A stretch of DNA of 5,587 bases from Kiritimatiellia bacterium (GTDB lineage: Bacteria; Verrucomicrobiota; Kiritimatiellia; B70-G9), in the NCBI GenBank assembly GCA_012961745.1, contig DTYT01000110.1, positions 1 to 5,587 on the forward strand. Reading direction: 5' to 3'. Position numbers and translations under genes: made by a program. Numbering within the stretch: position 1 is the first letter of the stretch; each line of letters begins with the position of its first letter. This document shows, piece by piece, positions 1 through 5,535 of the stretch. The notes under the pieces were generated by a model. The model was not told the DNA's origin and searched no databases. It saw only the letters and a list, made by a program, of their open reading frames with translations.

Positions 1-22
1 CCCCCCCCGCGCACCGGCATGG

Positions 23-41
23 GGCCGGTTCCCCGCCGGCC
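23..41 (-). terminator. Possible hairpin after the FmdB gene
   Basis: A GC-only 6-bp inverted repeat (GGCCGG at 23-28, CCGGCC at 36-41, 7-nt loop) begins about 10 nt past the FmdB stop on the minus strand. No U-tract follows, so it is at best a weak or factor-assisted terminator. In DNA this GC-rich such a stem can occur by chance. Confidence 0.22.
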
Positions 42-51
42 GACCGTCCTC

Positions 52-303
52 TCAATACTCCTTCTGGTACGTGCCTTTGCCGACCCGTCTCAGCTTGTGG
101 AACCCGGCCTGGCGGGCACGGCGATCCAACGTGGTACGCCCTTGGGTCACCCGGGCCGCCGATGGCAGCCTCCTGAGGGGGGTGCCGCAACGCGGGCACG
201 ATTTCAGGAACCGACCCGGCCGGCGGTCGAGATGTTCGAAGGGCCGCCGACACAACCGGCAACCCTTCGCCGGATCCACGGCCATGTACTCGTGAAGCGG
301 CAT
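52..303 (-). CDS. FmdB-family zinc-ribbon protein (83 aa)
   Basis: Small soluble protein with an N-terminal zinc ribbon. It opens with MPLHEY, close to the MPIYEY start typical of FmdB proteins. Two CxxC knuckles follow at Cys15/Cys18 and Cys36/Cys39 (SCPRCGTPLRRL), enough to bind one zinc. The C-terminal AGFHKLRRVGKGTYQKEY resembles the conserved tail of bacterial FmdB-like proteins, so the gene looks complete. There is no signal peptide or membrane segment, so it should be cytoplasmic. The family is named after a regulator of formylmethanofuran dehydrogenase, but most short bacterial members have no proven role; nucleic-acid or protein binding is only an inference. The ATG at 303 has a weak G-rich upstream stretch instead of a clear Shine-Dalgarno. 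It lies 42 nt behind the OmpA-like gene with no visible promoter between them, so cotranscription is likely. Family assignment is confident, function is unknown. Confidence 0.85.
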   Translation of the reverse strand: MPLHEYMAVDPAKGCRLCRRPFEHLDRRPGRFLKSCPRCGTPLRRLPSAARVTQGRTTLDRRARQAGFHKLRRVGKGTYQKEY

Positions 304-345
304 GTCCCGCCCCCGCCGCTGGTCCGAGCCGTCGCGCCGCTCATT

Positions 346-1638
346 TCACTTCACCGGCATGCCTTCGGCATCGGCCGCTGCGGTCTCCGGCTGCTGGGAC
401 CCCGGGCGAATATAGATTTCCACCCGGCTGTTCTTCTGCATGTTCTCCTCGGTATCGTTGGGCGCAACCGGCCGGTCGAAACCGTAGCCCACGTAAGTAA
501 GACGTTCCGGATCAATCCCCCCCACGTTGACAAAATAGTCATACACCGCCTTGGATCTTCTTTCCGAAAGCCGCAGGTTGTATTCCCGATCGGAAGTGGG
601 CCGCTTGTCGGCATGACCCTCGATCCGTGCGGTGGCTTCGGGATCGCGCTGCAAGACCTTGACCACCACATCCAGCTTGTCGAAGTACTCCGGGCGTATG
701 TCCGCCTTGTCGTAGTCAAACTCCATATTCAGCGTGTACAACTGGAGATCGTCGGACGGGTCCAGCGGATCGGTCGCGTCCTCGATGACCTCATGACCGT
801 CACCCACCCCACCCCCGTCGGTATCCCGCTGCAGGGGGTCCGTGCGATAGGTGAGGACTTCGGCCCCGTCGAGGAGTGCATCCAGGTCGGTGTCCGGATT
901 CAACGGATCGGTCCGGTGGGTGTTGATCTCTTCGCCGTCGCTCAACCCGTCATCGTCGCTATCGGGATCATAGGGGTCCGTCCCCAGTTCCTCCTCCTGC
1001 GAATCGAGCAACCCGTCGTTGTCGCTGTCCAGCTCGCCGGGCAACAGCCCGTAGTCCGGTCCGATCCGTGCCCCCCACCGCCAGTTGACCCCGGCACTGA
1101 TCAGGGCGTTGGCTTCCGTATCCGGACCCGCGGCAACGAAGCGCACGTCGCCGCGCATCGCCCATTCGTCATTGAAGTGATAGAAGAGACCCGCCCCGCC
1201 GATGATCATGTAGTCTGCGCGTCCGTCTTCCAGCTTCTCGTCGTACCAGATGCCTCCGATTCCCCCCGAGATATAGGGATCGAACCGCAGGTTCTTGATG
1301 GTGCGCAGGTGAAAAAGGACATCCAGACCGATCCTGACCGCCCGCGCATCGTCGCTCAGGGGTTCCCGGCGGGGATCGTCGAATTCCCGCGCCGGCAAAT
1401 CGGGCATGAAGTTCAAGTCCGCCTCGAATGTCCACCGCGGGGAGAAATCATATCCCAGCCTCAGATAGATAAAAGGTCCGTCATCCACCTGTTCGTCCCC
1501 CTCGTATTTGATCTCCCCCACGCCCAGACTGAGCGACCACGGGGCCCGCTCGAACAGATCGGTAACCTCGGCGGCCGCCAGATGATCAGCCGCGCCGAGC
1601 AGCAACACCCCGGCAAGTGCAACCGCGGTTGTTCTCAT
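346..1638 (-). CDS. OmpA-family outer-membrane protein with TSP type-3 repeats (430 aa)
   Basis: Predicted outer-membrane protein in three parts. A signal peptide (residues 1 to about 23, hydrophobic core VALAGVLLLGAA, probable cleavage near AAA-E) directs export. Residues about 31-190 alternate short polar turns with aromatic and amphipathic strands, as in a small OmpA/OmpW-type beta-barrel. Residues 204-294 are four thrombospondin type-3-like Asp-rich repeats expected to bind calcium. Residues about 299-411 form an OmpA C-terminal domain that anchors to peptidoglycan: GHAD at 341-344, NLRLSERRSKAV at 354-365 and NSRVEI at 403-408. Asp344 and Arg361 correspond to the diaminopimelate-binding pair of E. 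coli OmpA, with about two extra residues in the loop between them. The start at 1638 is chosen because the signal peptide begins there and GGAGGG (1643-1648) lies 4 nt upstream; the longer open frame to 1905 runs back into the GH94 gene and has no such support. It probably has a structural or adhesive envelope role. Confidence 0.92.
   Translation of the reverse strand: MRTTAVALAGVLLLGAADHLAAAEVTDLFERAPWSLSLGVGEIKYEGDEQVDDGPFIYLRLGYDFSPRWTFEADLNFMPDLPAREFDDPRREPLSDDARAVRIGLDVLFHLRTIKNLRFDPYISGGIGGIWYDEKLEDGRADYMIIGGAGLFYHFNDEWAMRGDVRFVAAGPDTEANALISAGVNWRWGARIGPDYGLLPGELDSDNDGLLDSQEEELGTDPYDPDSDDDGLSDGEEINTHRTDPLNPDTDLDALLDGAEVLTYRTDPLQRDTDGGGVGDGHEVIEDATDPLDPSDDLQLYTLNMEFDYDKADIRPEYFDKLDVVVKVLQRDPEATARIEGHADKRPTSDREYNLRLSERRSKAVYDYFVNVGGIDPERLTYVGYGFDRPVAPNDTEENMQKNSRVEIYIRPGSQQPETAAADAEGMPVK
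757..1029 (-). repeat. Four tandem TSP3-like calcium-binding repeats within the OmpA protein
   Basis: Four consecutive 22-23-residue units, residues 204-225, 226-248, 249-271 and 272-294. Each follows the plan DxDxDGxxDxxE...TDPxxP. Units 1 (DSDNDGLLDS) and 2 (DSDDDGLSDG) keep the full set of Asp ligands. Unit 3 (DTDLDALLDG) replaces the turn glycine with alanine. Unit 4 (DTDGGGVGDG) loses the third aspartate, a variant often seen as the last repeat. All four keep TDP. The repeats form an acidic, probably calcium-stiffened linker between the barrel and the peptidoglycan-binding domain. Confidence 0.88.
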
Positions 1639-1640
1639 GA

Positions 1641-1648
1641 TTCCCTCC
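1641..1648 (-). promoter_or_regulatory. Ribosome binding site deciding the OmpA start
   Basis: On the minus strand TTGGAGGGAATCATG places GGAGGG 4 nt before the ATG at 1638. It is the strongest Shine-Dalgarno in the minus-strand cluster and fixes the start directly before the signal peptide. Confidence 0.8.
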
Positions 1649-1663
1649 AACTGACTTCCGTTA

Positions 1664-1676
1664 TCCGCTATGCGGA
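1664..1676. promoter_or_regulatory. 13-bp palindrome at the predicted OmpA transcription start
   Basis: TCCGC-TAT-GCGGA has perfect 5-bp arms around a 3-bp centre. It covers the transcription start predicted (near 1670) from the promoter candidate at 1678-1705. It could be a repressor operator or a small hairpin at the 5' end of the mRNA. The arms are short, so chance is not excluded. Confidence 0.25.
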
Positions 1677-1677
1677 A

Positions 1678-1705
1678 ACAATAGCATTGCATAGCGCGAA
1701 AACAA
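1678..1705 (-). promoter_or_regulatory. Candidate extended -10 promoter for the OmpA gene
   Basis: On the minus strand TTGTTT (1700-1705, -35-like, 3 of 6) lies 16 bp before TATTGT (1678-1683, 4 of 6 against TATAAT), which is preceded by TGC, an extended -10 element. The implied leader is about 30 nt and ends in the strong ribosome site. This fits the OmpA gene having its own promoter. It is a consensus match only. Confidence 0.4.
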
Positions 1706-1736
1706 CCCGAAACCGGGGGCGGCCGCCACGGCCGCC
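1699..1736 (-). terminator. Terminator-like hairpin cluster after GH94
   Basis: Downstream of the GH94 stop on the minus strand, a 7-bp all-GC stem (GGCGGCC 1718-1724 with GGCCGCC 1730-1736, 5-nt loop) is followed by a second 4-bp stem CCCG-GTTT-CGGG (1706-1717) and then TTGTTTT (1699-1705). A GC stem leading into a T-rich run resembles an intrinsic terminator. The run is short and interrupted and overlaps the candidate OmpA -35, so the call is tentative. Confidence 0.38.
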
Positions 1737-1757
1737 GCGCCGCGGCCGCACAGAGGA

Positions 1758-4139
1758 TCAGGTCTCCAAACGCCGCCGGATTTCCACCGCACATTCCCGC
1801 CGGCCCGGCACGTGCCGTATCAGAGGACCGCTGTGCAACGCGCCGTCCACTGTGATCCGGGGCCGTAGATTCGGTCCCTGACGCACCTTGATGCAATAGC
1901 GACACCCGCGGAAGTGGCGTACAACCTCATACGAGCGCCAGGCCGCCGGGCCATTCGGTTCGACCACCAGTCCTTCGAAATCCGGACGGATTCCCAGAAT
2001 ATAGTCCAACAGGGCCCGATAGAGCCACGCCGCCGAGCCGGTATACCATGTCCAGCCTCCGCGGCCGAAGAACGGCGATTCCGGGCCGTCCACGTTGCCC
2101 GGGGTCACATAGGGTTCCGCCTGATAGAGTTCCGGGCGGCGGCCGCGGAGTACCGGGTTGAAGGAACGGAACAGTTCGTAGGCCTTCTGCGGACGACCCG
2201 CAACCACTTCCGCGATAACCGCCCAGCACCCGGCATGGGTATAGAGACCGCCGTTTTCCCTCACCCCCGGGGCATACTGGCTCAGGTGCCCGATGGCCGG
2301 GTCGGGGGTATCAAACGCCGGGGTGAACAGCAGCGGACCGAACTCCCGATAAAGATGACGTTCCAGGGATCGCAACAGCCGTGACTTGCGCTCCGGGGAC
2401 GCGATGCCCGCCAGGACAGCCCAGGTCTGCGAATTGAGGAAAATCCGCGCCACTCGAGACCGCGCAGTACCCAGGGGCCCGCGCGCGGTGAGCGCCCGCA
2501 GGTACCAGTTCCCATCCCACCCACGCCGGTTGACCGCCCGGGCTATCCTCCCCGCCGCCCGGCGGTAATCATCCGCCCGGCGGTCAACGCCGGCACACCT
2601 TTCCAGCAGTGCGCACCACTGCTTCAGCACCACGATCAGGAACTCAGCCAGCCAGATTGATTCCGCGGGCCGGGTGTGGCCGATGCAAGACAGGCCGTCA
2701 TTCCAGTCACCATCCACCATGGTGGGGATCCCCGCCGGCGCGGGACGCGAAAGGACTTGATCAATGGCGCGCTCGCAGTGCTCCCGGAGCGAGGCTTGGC
2801 CCCCGTCAACGAACGGAATCATCTCCTCCAGGAAATCCTGATCACCCGTCTCCTTGACGAACTGTACCGTGATGAAGGGCAGCCACAGAAGGTCATCACT
2901 GTTCTTCTTGCGCAGTCCCTGTTCGCTCAGCGGATGCCACCAGTGATAGGTCGTCCCGTCCCGGAACTGGTGGGCCGCCGCACGCCGAATATGTTCGCGT
3001 GCAATCTGCTCTTCGAGCGGCACGGCTGCCAGACTGTCCTGGAGCTGGTCCCGGTATCCATAGGCGCCGCCGGTCTGGTAGTACGCCGATCTGCCCAGGA
3101 TCCGGCAGGAAATCGCCTGGTAGGGCAACCAGTGGTTGACCAGCAGGTCCAGTGAGCGGTCGGGAGTCGCAACGCGTACTTTCCCCAGCCGCTGCCTCCA
3201 TAGCTGCTGCACCCGTTGCAGTTCGCCGCGGGCCCGGGACACATCGGCAAACCTCGCCGCCAGGGCCCGGGCTTCACGCCGTGTGCGCCCGGTCCCCAGC
3301 ACGAAGACCAGTGCGGTACCCGAACGCGGTCCCAATCTCGCTCTCCAGCGCAGGGCGGTCACGCCGTCGGTCCAGCGCCCGCGCAACCGGCCCAACCGGC
3401 CCCGCGCTATGGCCGCCGGCCGCCCTACGGTACCCAGCCGGCCCAGGAATCCCGGCTCGCTCGCATCGCAGGCGACTGGTCGGCGATTGCTCCCCAGAAA
3501 GCCCACGTAGTCGTATGGGCGGAACCAGGCGCGACCCTCCGGGTCCGGGATATCCCAGCGCATCTTCCTCACGTAGACACATCTTTCCTCCGGACGGAAA
3601 TCGGTCTCGATGAAGAGCTTCTCGAACTCGCGGGCCGCGTCCGGAGCCGTGCCCAAGCACCATTCCACATACGCGAATACCGAAAGGTTCCTTGTGCGGC
3701 CGCTTCGGTTCCGGAGTTCCAGGATCCATACTTCCAGGGGGTCCTCGGCGGCCACGAAACAGGTCAAGCGGCTCATGATACCGTCGGAAGCGCCCGAGAA
3801 CACGCTGTAGCCCTGCCCGTGACGGCACTCGTAATCGCGCAATGTTCCGCCCGCGGGGATCGGCGTAGCGCTCCAGAATCGACCGCTGCGATCGTCGCGC
3901 AGGTAGATGAACTTGCCCGAGTCGTCGCGGGTCAGATTCTGGTTCCAGCGTGTAATCCGGCTGAGCTGGGCATGTTCACGCCAGGAGTAACCTCCGCCGG
4001 CCTGCGAAATCACCATTCCGTGTAACCCGTTGGACATGACATTCACCCATGGGCGCGGTGTATCCGGGCGCCGGATGACGTACTCGCCGCTCTGCGGGTC
4101 GAAACCGCCGTATCGGTTACTGAACAACAATCTTTTCAT
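1758..4139 (-). CDS. GH94 / glycosyltransferase-36-type sugar phosphorylase, stand-alone (793 aa)
   Basis: Cytoplasmic enzyme of glycoside hydrolase family 94, whose members cleave beta-glucosidic bonds with phosphate to give a glucose-1-phosphate-type product, or run the reverse reaction. Residues 1 to about 280 form the N-terminal beta-sandwich (RPDTPRPWVN 24-33, GGGYSW 48-53, YECRHGQGYS 103-112). About 320-715 form the (alpha/alpha)6 barrel, followed by a C-terminal sheet with the family's HFRG (742-745). Active-site landmarks are present: GYRDQLQD (361-368), WWHP (400-403), SDDLLWLP (414-421), DGDWNDG (476-482, with Asp481 the probable general acid by analogy with cellobiose phosphorylase), NGGLYTHAGCW (629-639) and TGSAAW (700-705) for phosphate. 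The WWHP and SDDLLWLP motifs recall the C-terminal domain of cyclic beta-1,2-glucan synthases, but the membrane GT84 part is absent. Length matches single-domain phosphorylases (about 800 aa). The ATG at 4139 is chosen because homologs begin FSNRYG; its Shine-Dalgarno is weak (GAGG 12 nt away). Substrate cannot be fixed; beta-1,2- or beta-1,4-glucosides are both possible. Confidence 0.9.
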   Translation of the reverse strand: MKRLLFSNRYGGFDPQSGEYVIRRPDTPRPWVNVMSNGLHGMVISQAGGGYSWREHAQLSRITRWNQNLTRDDSGKFIYLRDDRSGRFWSATPIPAGGTLRDYECRHGQGYSVFSGASDGIMSRLTCFVAAEDPLEVWILELRNRSGRTRNLSVFAYVEWCLGTAPDAAREFEKLFIETDFRPEERCVYVRKMRWDIPDPEGRAWFRPYDYVGFLGSNRRPVACDASEPGFLGRLGTVGRPAAIARGRLGRLRGRWTDGVTALRWRARLGPRSGTALVFVLGTGRTRREARALAARFADVSRARGELQRVQQLWRQRLGKVRVATPDRSLDLLVNHWLPYQAISCRILGRSAYYQTGGAYGYRDQLQDSLAAVPLEEQIAREHIRRAAAHQFRDGTTYHWWHPLSEQGLRKKNSDDLLWLPFITVQFVKETGDQDFLEEMIPFVDGGQASLREHCERAIDQVLSRPAPAGIPTMVDGDWNDGLSCIGHTRPAESIWLAEFLIVVLKQWCALLERCAGVDRRADDYRRAAGRIARAVNRRGWDGNWYLRALTARGPLGTARSRVARIFLNSQTWAVLAGIASPERKSRLLRSLERHLYREFGPLLFTPAFDTPDPAIGHLSQYAPGVRENGGLYTHAGCWAVIAEVVAGRPQKAYELFRSFNPVLRGRRPELYQAEPYVTPGNVDGPESPFFGRGGWTWYTGSAAWLYRALLDYILGIRPDFEGLVVEPNGPAAWRSYEVVRHFRGCRYCIKVRQGPNLRPRITVDGALHSGPLIRHVPGRRECAVEIRRRLET

Positions 4140-4223
4140 CCTGATTTCGCGCCTCGGTGCGACTCGGCTTCCGATCCGACGCCTATATGGTGCCTCCTGG
4201 AAGGGCCGGCGTCCAGCGCGGCT

Positions 4224-4243
4224 TGCTGTGAGCGCTTGCAGCA
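4224..4243. promoter_or_regulatory. LacI-family-like operator upstream of GH94
   Basis: The 20-bp dyad TGCTGTGAGC|GCTTGCAGCA matches its own complement at 8 of 10 positions per half, with the AGCGCT core common to many LacI-family operators. The central TGTGAGCGCTTGCA agrees with the ideal symmetric lac operator (TGTGAGCGCTCACA) at 12 of 14 positions. It sits over the predicted GH94 transcription start (near 4241), a classic repressor position. No regulator gene lies in the window, so this is an inference from sequence alone. Confidence 0.45.
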
Positions 4244-4247
4244 GCCT

Positions 4248-4275
4248 AAGATAACCAACCCGCCCCGGCCTGCAA
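4248..4275 (-). promoter_or_regulatory. Candidate promoter for GH94
   Basis: On the minus strand TTGCAG (4270-4275, 3 of 6 against TTGACA) is 16 bp from TATCTT (4248-4253, 4 of 6 against TATAAT). It would start transcription near 4241, inside the LacI-like dyad, leaving a leader of about 100 nt. The match is weak and is supported mainly by its position relative to the dyad. Confidence 0.33.
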
Positions 4276-4333
4276 TACCAAAACGGCTCAATTCGCACCC
4301 CCCGCCGCACCCCCTCACCCGCGGCCTGCGCCG

Positions 4334-4361
4334 TTTACCGCGGAGGCCCACATGGTATACT
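4334..4361 (+). promoter_or_regulatory. Candidate sigma-70-type promoter for DUF763
   Basis: TTTACC (4334-4339, 4 of 6 against TTGACA) and TATACT (4356-4361, 5 of 6 against TATAAT) are 16 bp apart. The predicted start, near 4368, would leave only about 10 nt before the DUF763 ATG, giving an almost leaderless mRNA. This is the best -10 match in the window. Confidence 0.5.
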
Positions 4362-4381
4362 CGGCTGCGGTAAAGGCATGA
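4352..4381 (+). CDS. Possible 9-codon leader ORF overlapping the DUF763 start
   Basis: ATG at 4352 encodes MVYSAAVKA and stops at TGA 4379-4381, sharing ATGA with the DUF763 start at 4378. It is preceded by GGAGG (4342-4346) with ideal 5-nt spacing. DUF763 itself has only AAGG one nucleotide before its ATG, too close to work well. This arrangement suggests translational coupling by stop-and-restart. Against it, the peptide has no recognisable attenuator content, and a good -10 element (4356-4361) lies inside it: transcripts from that promoter would not contain the leader start. It would be translated only from a more upstream promoter. It could be chance. Confidence 0.3.
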   Translation: MVYSAAVKA

Positions 4382-5502
4382 GAACCGGTACCGCAGACCT
4401 GCCCCTCCATGACGGCCGCGCCCCGTCCTGGCTGATGCAAAGAATGATCCGCCTGGCGCGCGCAGTGGTGGAAATCATGGTCGCCGACTACGGTGCCCAC
4501 TACGTTCTCCGGAAGCTGTCCGACCCCTTCTGGTTCCAGGCTTTCGGCTGCCTGCTGGGCTTCGACTGGCATTCCAGCGGGCTGACCACCACCGTCTGCG
4601 CCGCACTCAAAGCCGCGTTCCAGAGCGCGGGATCGGGTTTGCCCCTGTATGCCTGCGGGGGCAAGGGAAACCGGGCGCGCCGGACACCGGAGGAAATCAG
4701 CGCCGTCTGTGATGCCCTGGGACTGGAAGCCGATCCGTTGATTCACGCCAGCCGTATGGCGGCCAAGCTAGACAACGCCGCGCTGCAGGATGGATTCCAG
4801 ATCTATCACCATTGCTTCTTTTTCGACTCCACCGGTCTCTGGGCGGTCATTCAACAGGGAATGGCCCGCGAGGAGGATCCCCTGGGAAGACCCAATGCCG
4901 GATTCGCCCGGCGCTATCATTGGCTCGCCGACAAGGTCACGGACTGGACCATCCGCCCCGAGGCGGCTATCTGCAGCGAGAAAGCCGCACCGCTGGTAGT
5001 GGATACGCTGGCTGAAGAGGCGCGGCCCATGCAGCAGGACGTCGCCCGGCTGCTCACTGACCAGCAATGCGAGCTACAGAAGATCCTCAAAGATCTGCCT
5101 CGCCTGCGTCTCACACGACGACACCGGGTCCTGCTCCACGACATAAATCCGCGGCGCGTCAGCCGGATACTCCTGTCCACCTACGATGACCCACCCCGAT
5201 CTTTCGCATCCTTGATCGGCCGCCGCGGGATCGGACCGGCCACTATCCGGGCCTTGGCCCTGTCCGCGGAGATCATTTACGGCCATGGGCCGTCCTACCG
5301 TGATCCGGCCCGATTCAGCTTTGCGCACGGGGGCAAGGACGGAACCCCGTTTCCGGTCAAGTGTGAGCTCTACGATGAAACCATCAGCATCCTCAATTCC
5401 CTGGTCTCCCGCGCAAGAGTCGGCCGGTCCGAAAAGCAGCACGCATTCCGCCGCCTGGCTTCGTTCACGGGAACAAACCGCCGCGGAGGCGGCGCATACT
5501 GA
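4378..5502 (+). CDS. DUF763-family protein with helix-hairpin-helix segment (374 aa)
   Basis: Full-length member of the DUF763 family (Pfam PF05559), found in many archaea and some bacteria and without an established function. It starts with the family's signature MRTGTADLPLHDGRAP, which fixes the ATG at 4378. Other hallmark blocks are SDPFWFQAFG (48-57), FDWHSSG (62-68), the glycine-rich GGKGNRARRTPEE (94-106), LQDGFQIYHH (136-145), WAVIQQGM (155-162) and RRYHWLADKVTDW (178-190). Residues about 275-298 (FASLIGRRGIGPATIRALAL) look like a helix-hairpin-helix DNA-backbone-binding motif, so a role on DNA is a reasonable inference. Conserved His, Asp and Cys residues could be catalytic, but none is proven. 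No signal peptide or membrane helix is seen; it should be cytoplasmic. It is divergent from GH94, and nothing in the window ties it to that gene's function. The C-terminal about 25 residues are basic and look variable. Confidence 0.9.
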   Translation: MRTGTADLPLHDGRAPSWLMQRMIRLARAVVEIMVADYGAHYVLRKLSDPFWFQAFGCLLGFDWHSSGLTTTVCAALKAAFQSAGSGLPLYACGGKGNRARRTPEEISAVCDALGLEADPLIHASRMAAKLDNAALQDGFQIYHHCFFFDSTGLWAVIQQGMAREEDPLGRPNAGFARRYHWLADKVTDWTIRPEAAICSEKAAPLVVDTLAEEARPMQQDVARLLTDQQCELQKILKDLPRLRLTRRHRVLLHDINPRRVSRILLSTYDDPPRSFASLIGRRGIGPATIRALALSAEIIYGHGPSYRDPARFSFAHGGKDGTPFPVKCELYDETISILNSLVSRARVGRSEKQHAFRRLASFTGTNRRGGGAY

Positions 5503-5517
5503 GTACTGGCGGTGCCT

Positions 5518-5535
5518 GTTCGAAAAAATTCGAAC
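5518..5535. repeat. Perfect AT-rich palindrome after DUF763
   Basis: GTTCGAA-AAAA-TTCGAAC has 7-bp perfect arms and a 4-nt loop, 16 nt past the DUF763 stop. It stands out because the surroundings are strongly GC-rich. No T-tract follows on the plus strand, so it is not a standard intrinsic terminator in that direction. It could be a transcription-factor site for a gene beyond the right edge, or a hairpin protecting the mRNA end. The heptamer AACCGAT is then repeated directly at 5533-5539 and 5549-5555, 16 bp apart. Confidence 0.5.

Larger units (their letters stand above)
4140..4377. other. 238-bp divergent intergenic control region (GH94 / DUF763)
   Basis: This is the only sizeable non-coding stretch in the window. 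It separates the divergent GH94 and DUF763 starts. It contains the GH94 promoter candidate and LacI-like dyad, the DUF763 promoter candidate and the 9-codon leader ORF, all listed separately. Its centre (4290-4330) is a C-rich tract on the plus strand in which I see no gene or clear site. The GH94 leader also carries an AGGAGG (plus 4193-4198) with no start codon behind it. Confidence 0.7.

Noticed and set aside
1..8. Runs of C at both ends of the window (eight at the left, six near the right end)
   Set aside because: Most likely contig-edge low complexity or chance in GC-rich DNA. They are not inverted relative to each other and do not form terminal repeats.
19..1881. Plus-strand open frame of 620 codons antisense to the OmpA and FmdB genes
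   Set aside because: It mirrors two well-supported minus-strand genes and the gap between them. The translation is rich in Arg, Pro and Val with no recognisable domain. Long antisense frames are common in GC-rich genes.
1639..1905. N-terminal extension of the OmpA frame up to 1905
   Set aside because: The extension overlaps the GH94 3' end and would bury the signal peptide. The strong GGAGGG before 1638 marks the true start.
3216..4025. Plus-strand open frame of 269 codons antisense to the GH94 gene
   Set aside because: It lies wholly inside the GH94 coding region, shows no domain, and has the Arg/Pro/Ala-rich composition of a GC-driven shadow frame.
4227..4243. CRP-type site reading of TGTGA in the GH94 upstream region
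   Set aside because: The spacing and right half do not match TGTGA-N6-TCACA. The symmetry is centred on AGCGCT, as in LacI-family operators.
4140..4310. 57-codon N-terminal extension of the GH94 frame
   Set aside because: The extra residues are Arg-rich and unlike the family, whose members begin close to FSNRYG. The extension would also cover the promoter and LacI-like dyad.
4315..4746. Minus-strand frame of 143 codons overlapping the DUF763 start
   Set aside because: It is antisense to strongly conserved DUF763 blocks and would cover the divergent control region. No homology or ribosome site supports it.
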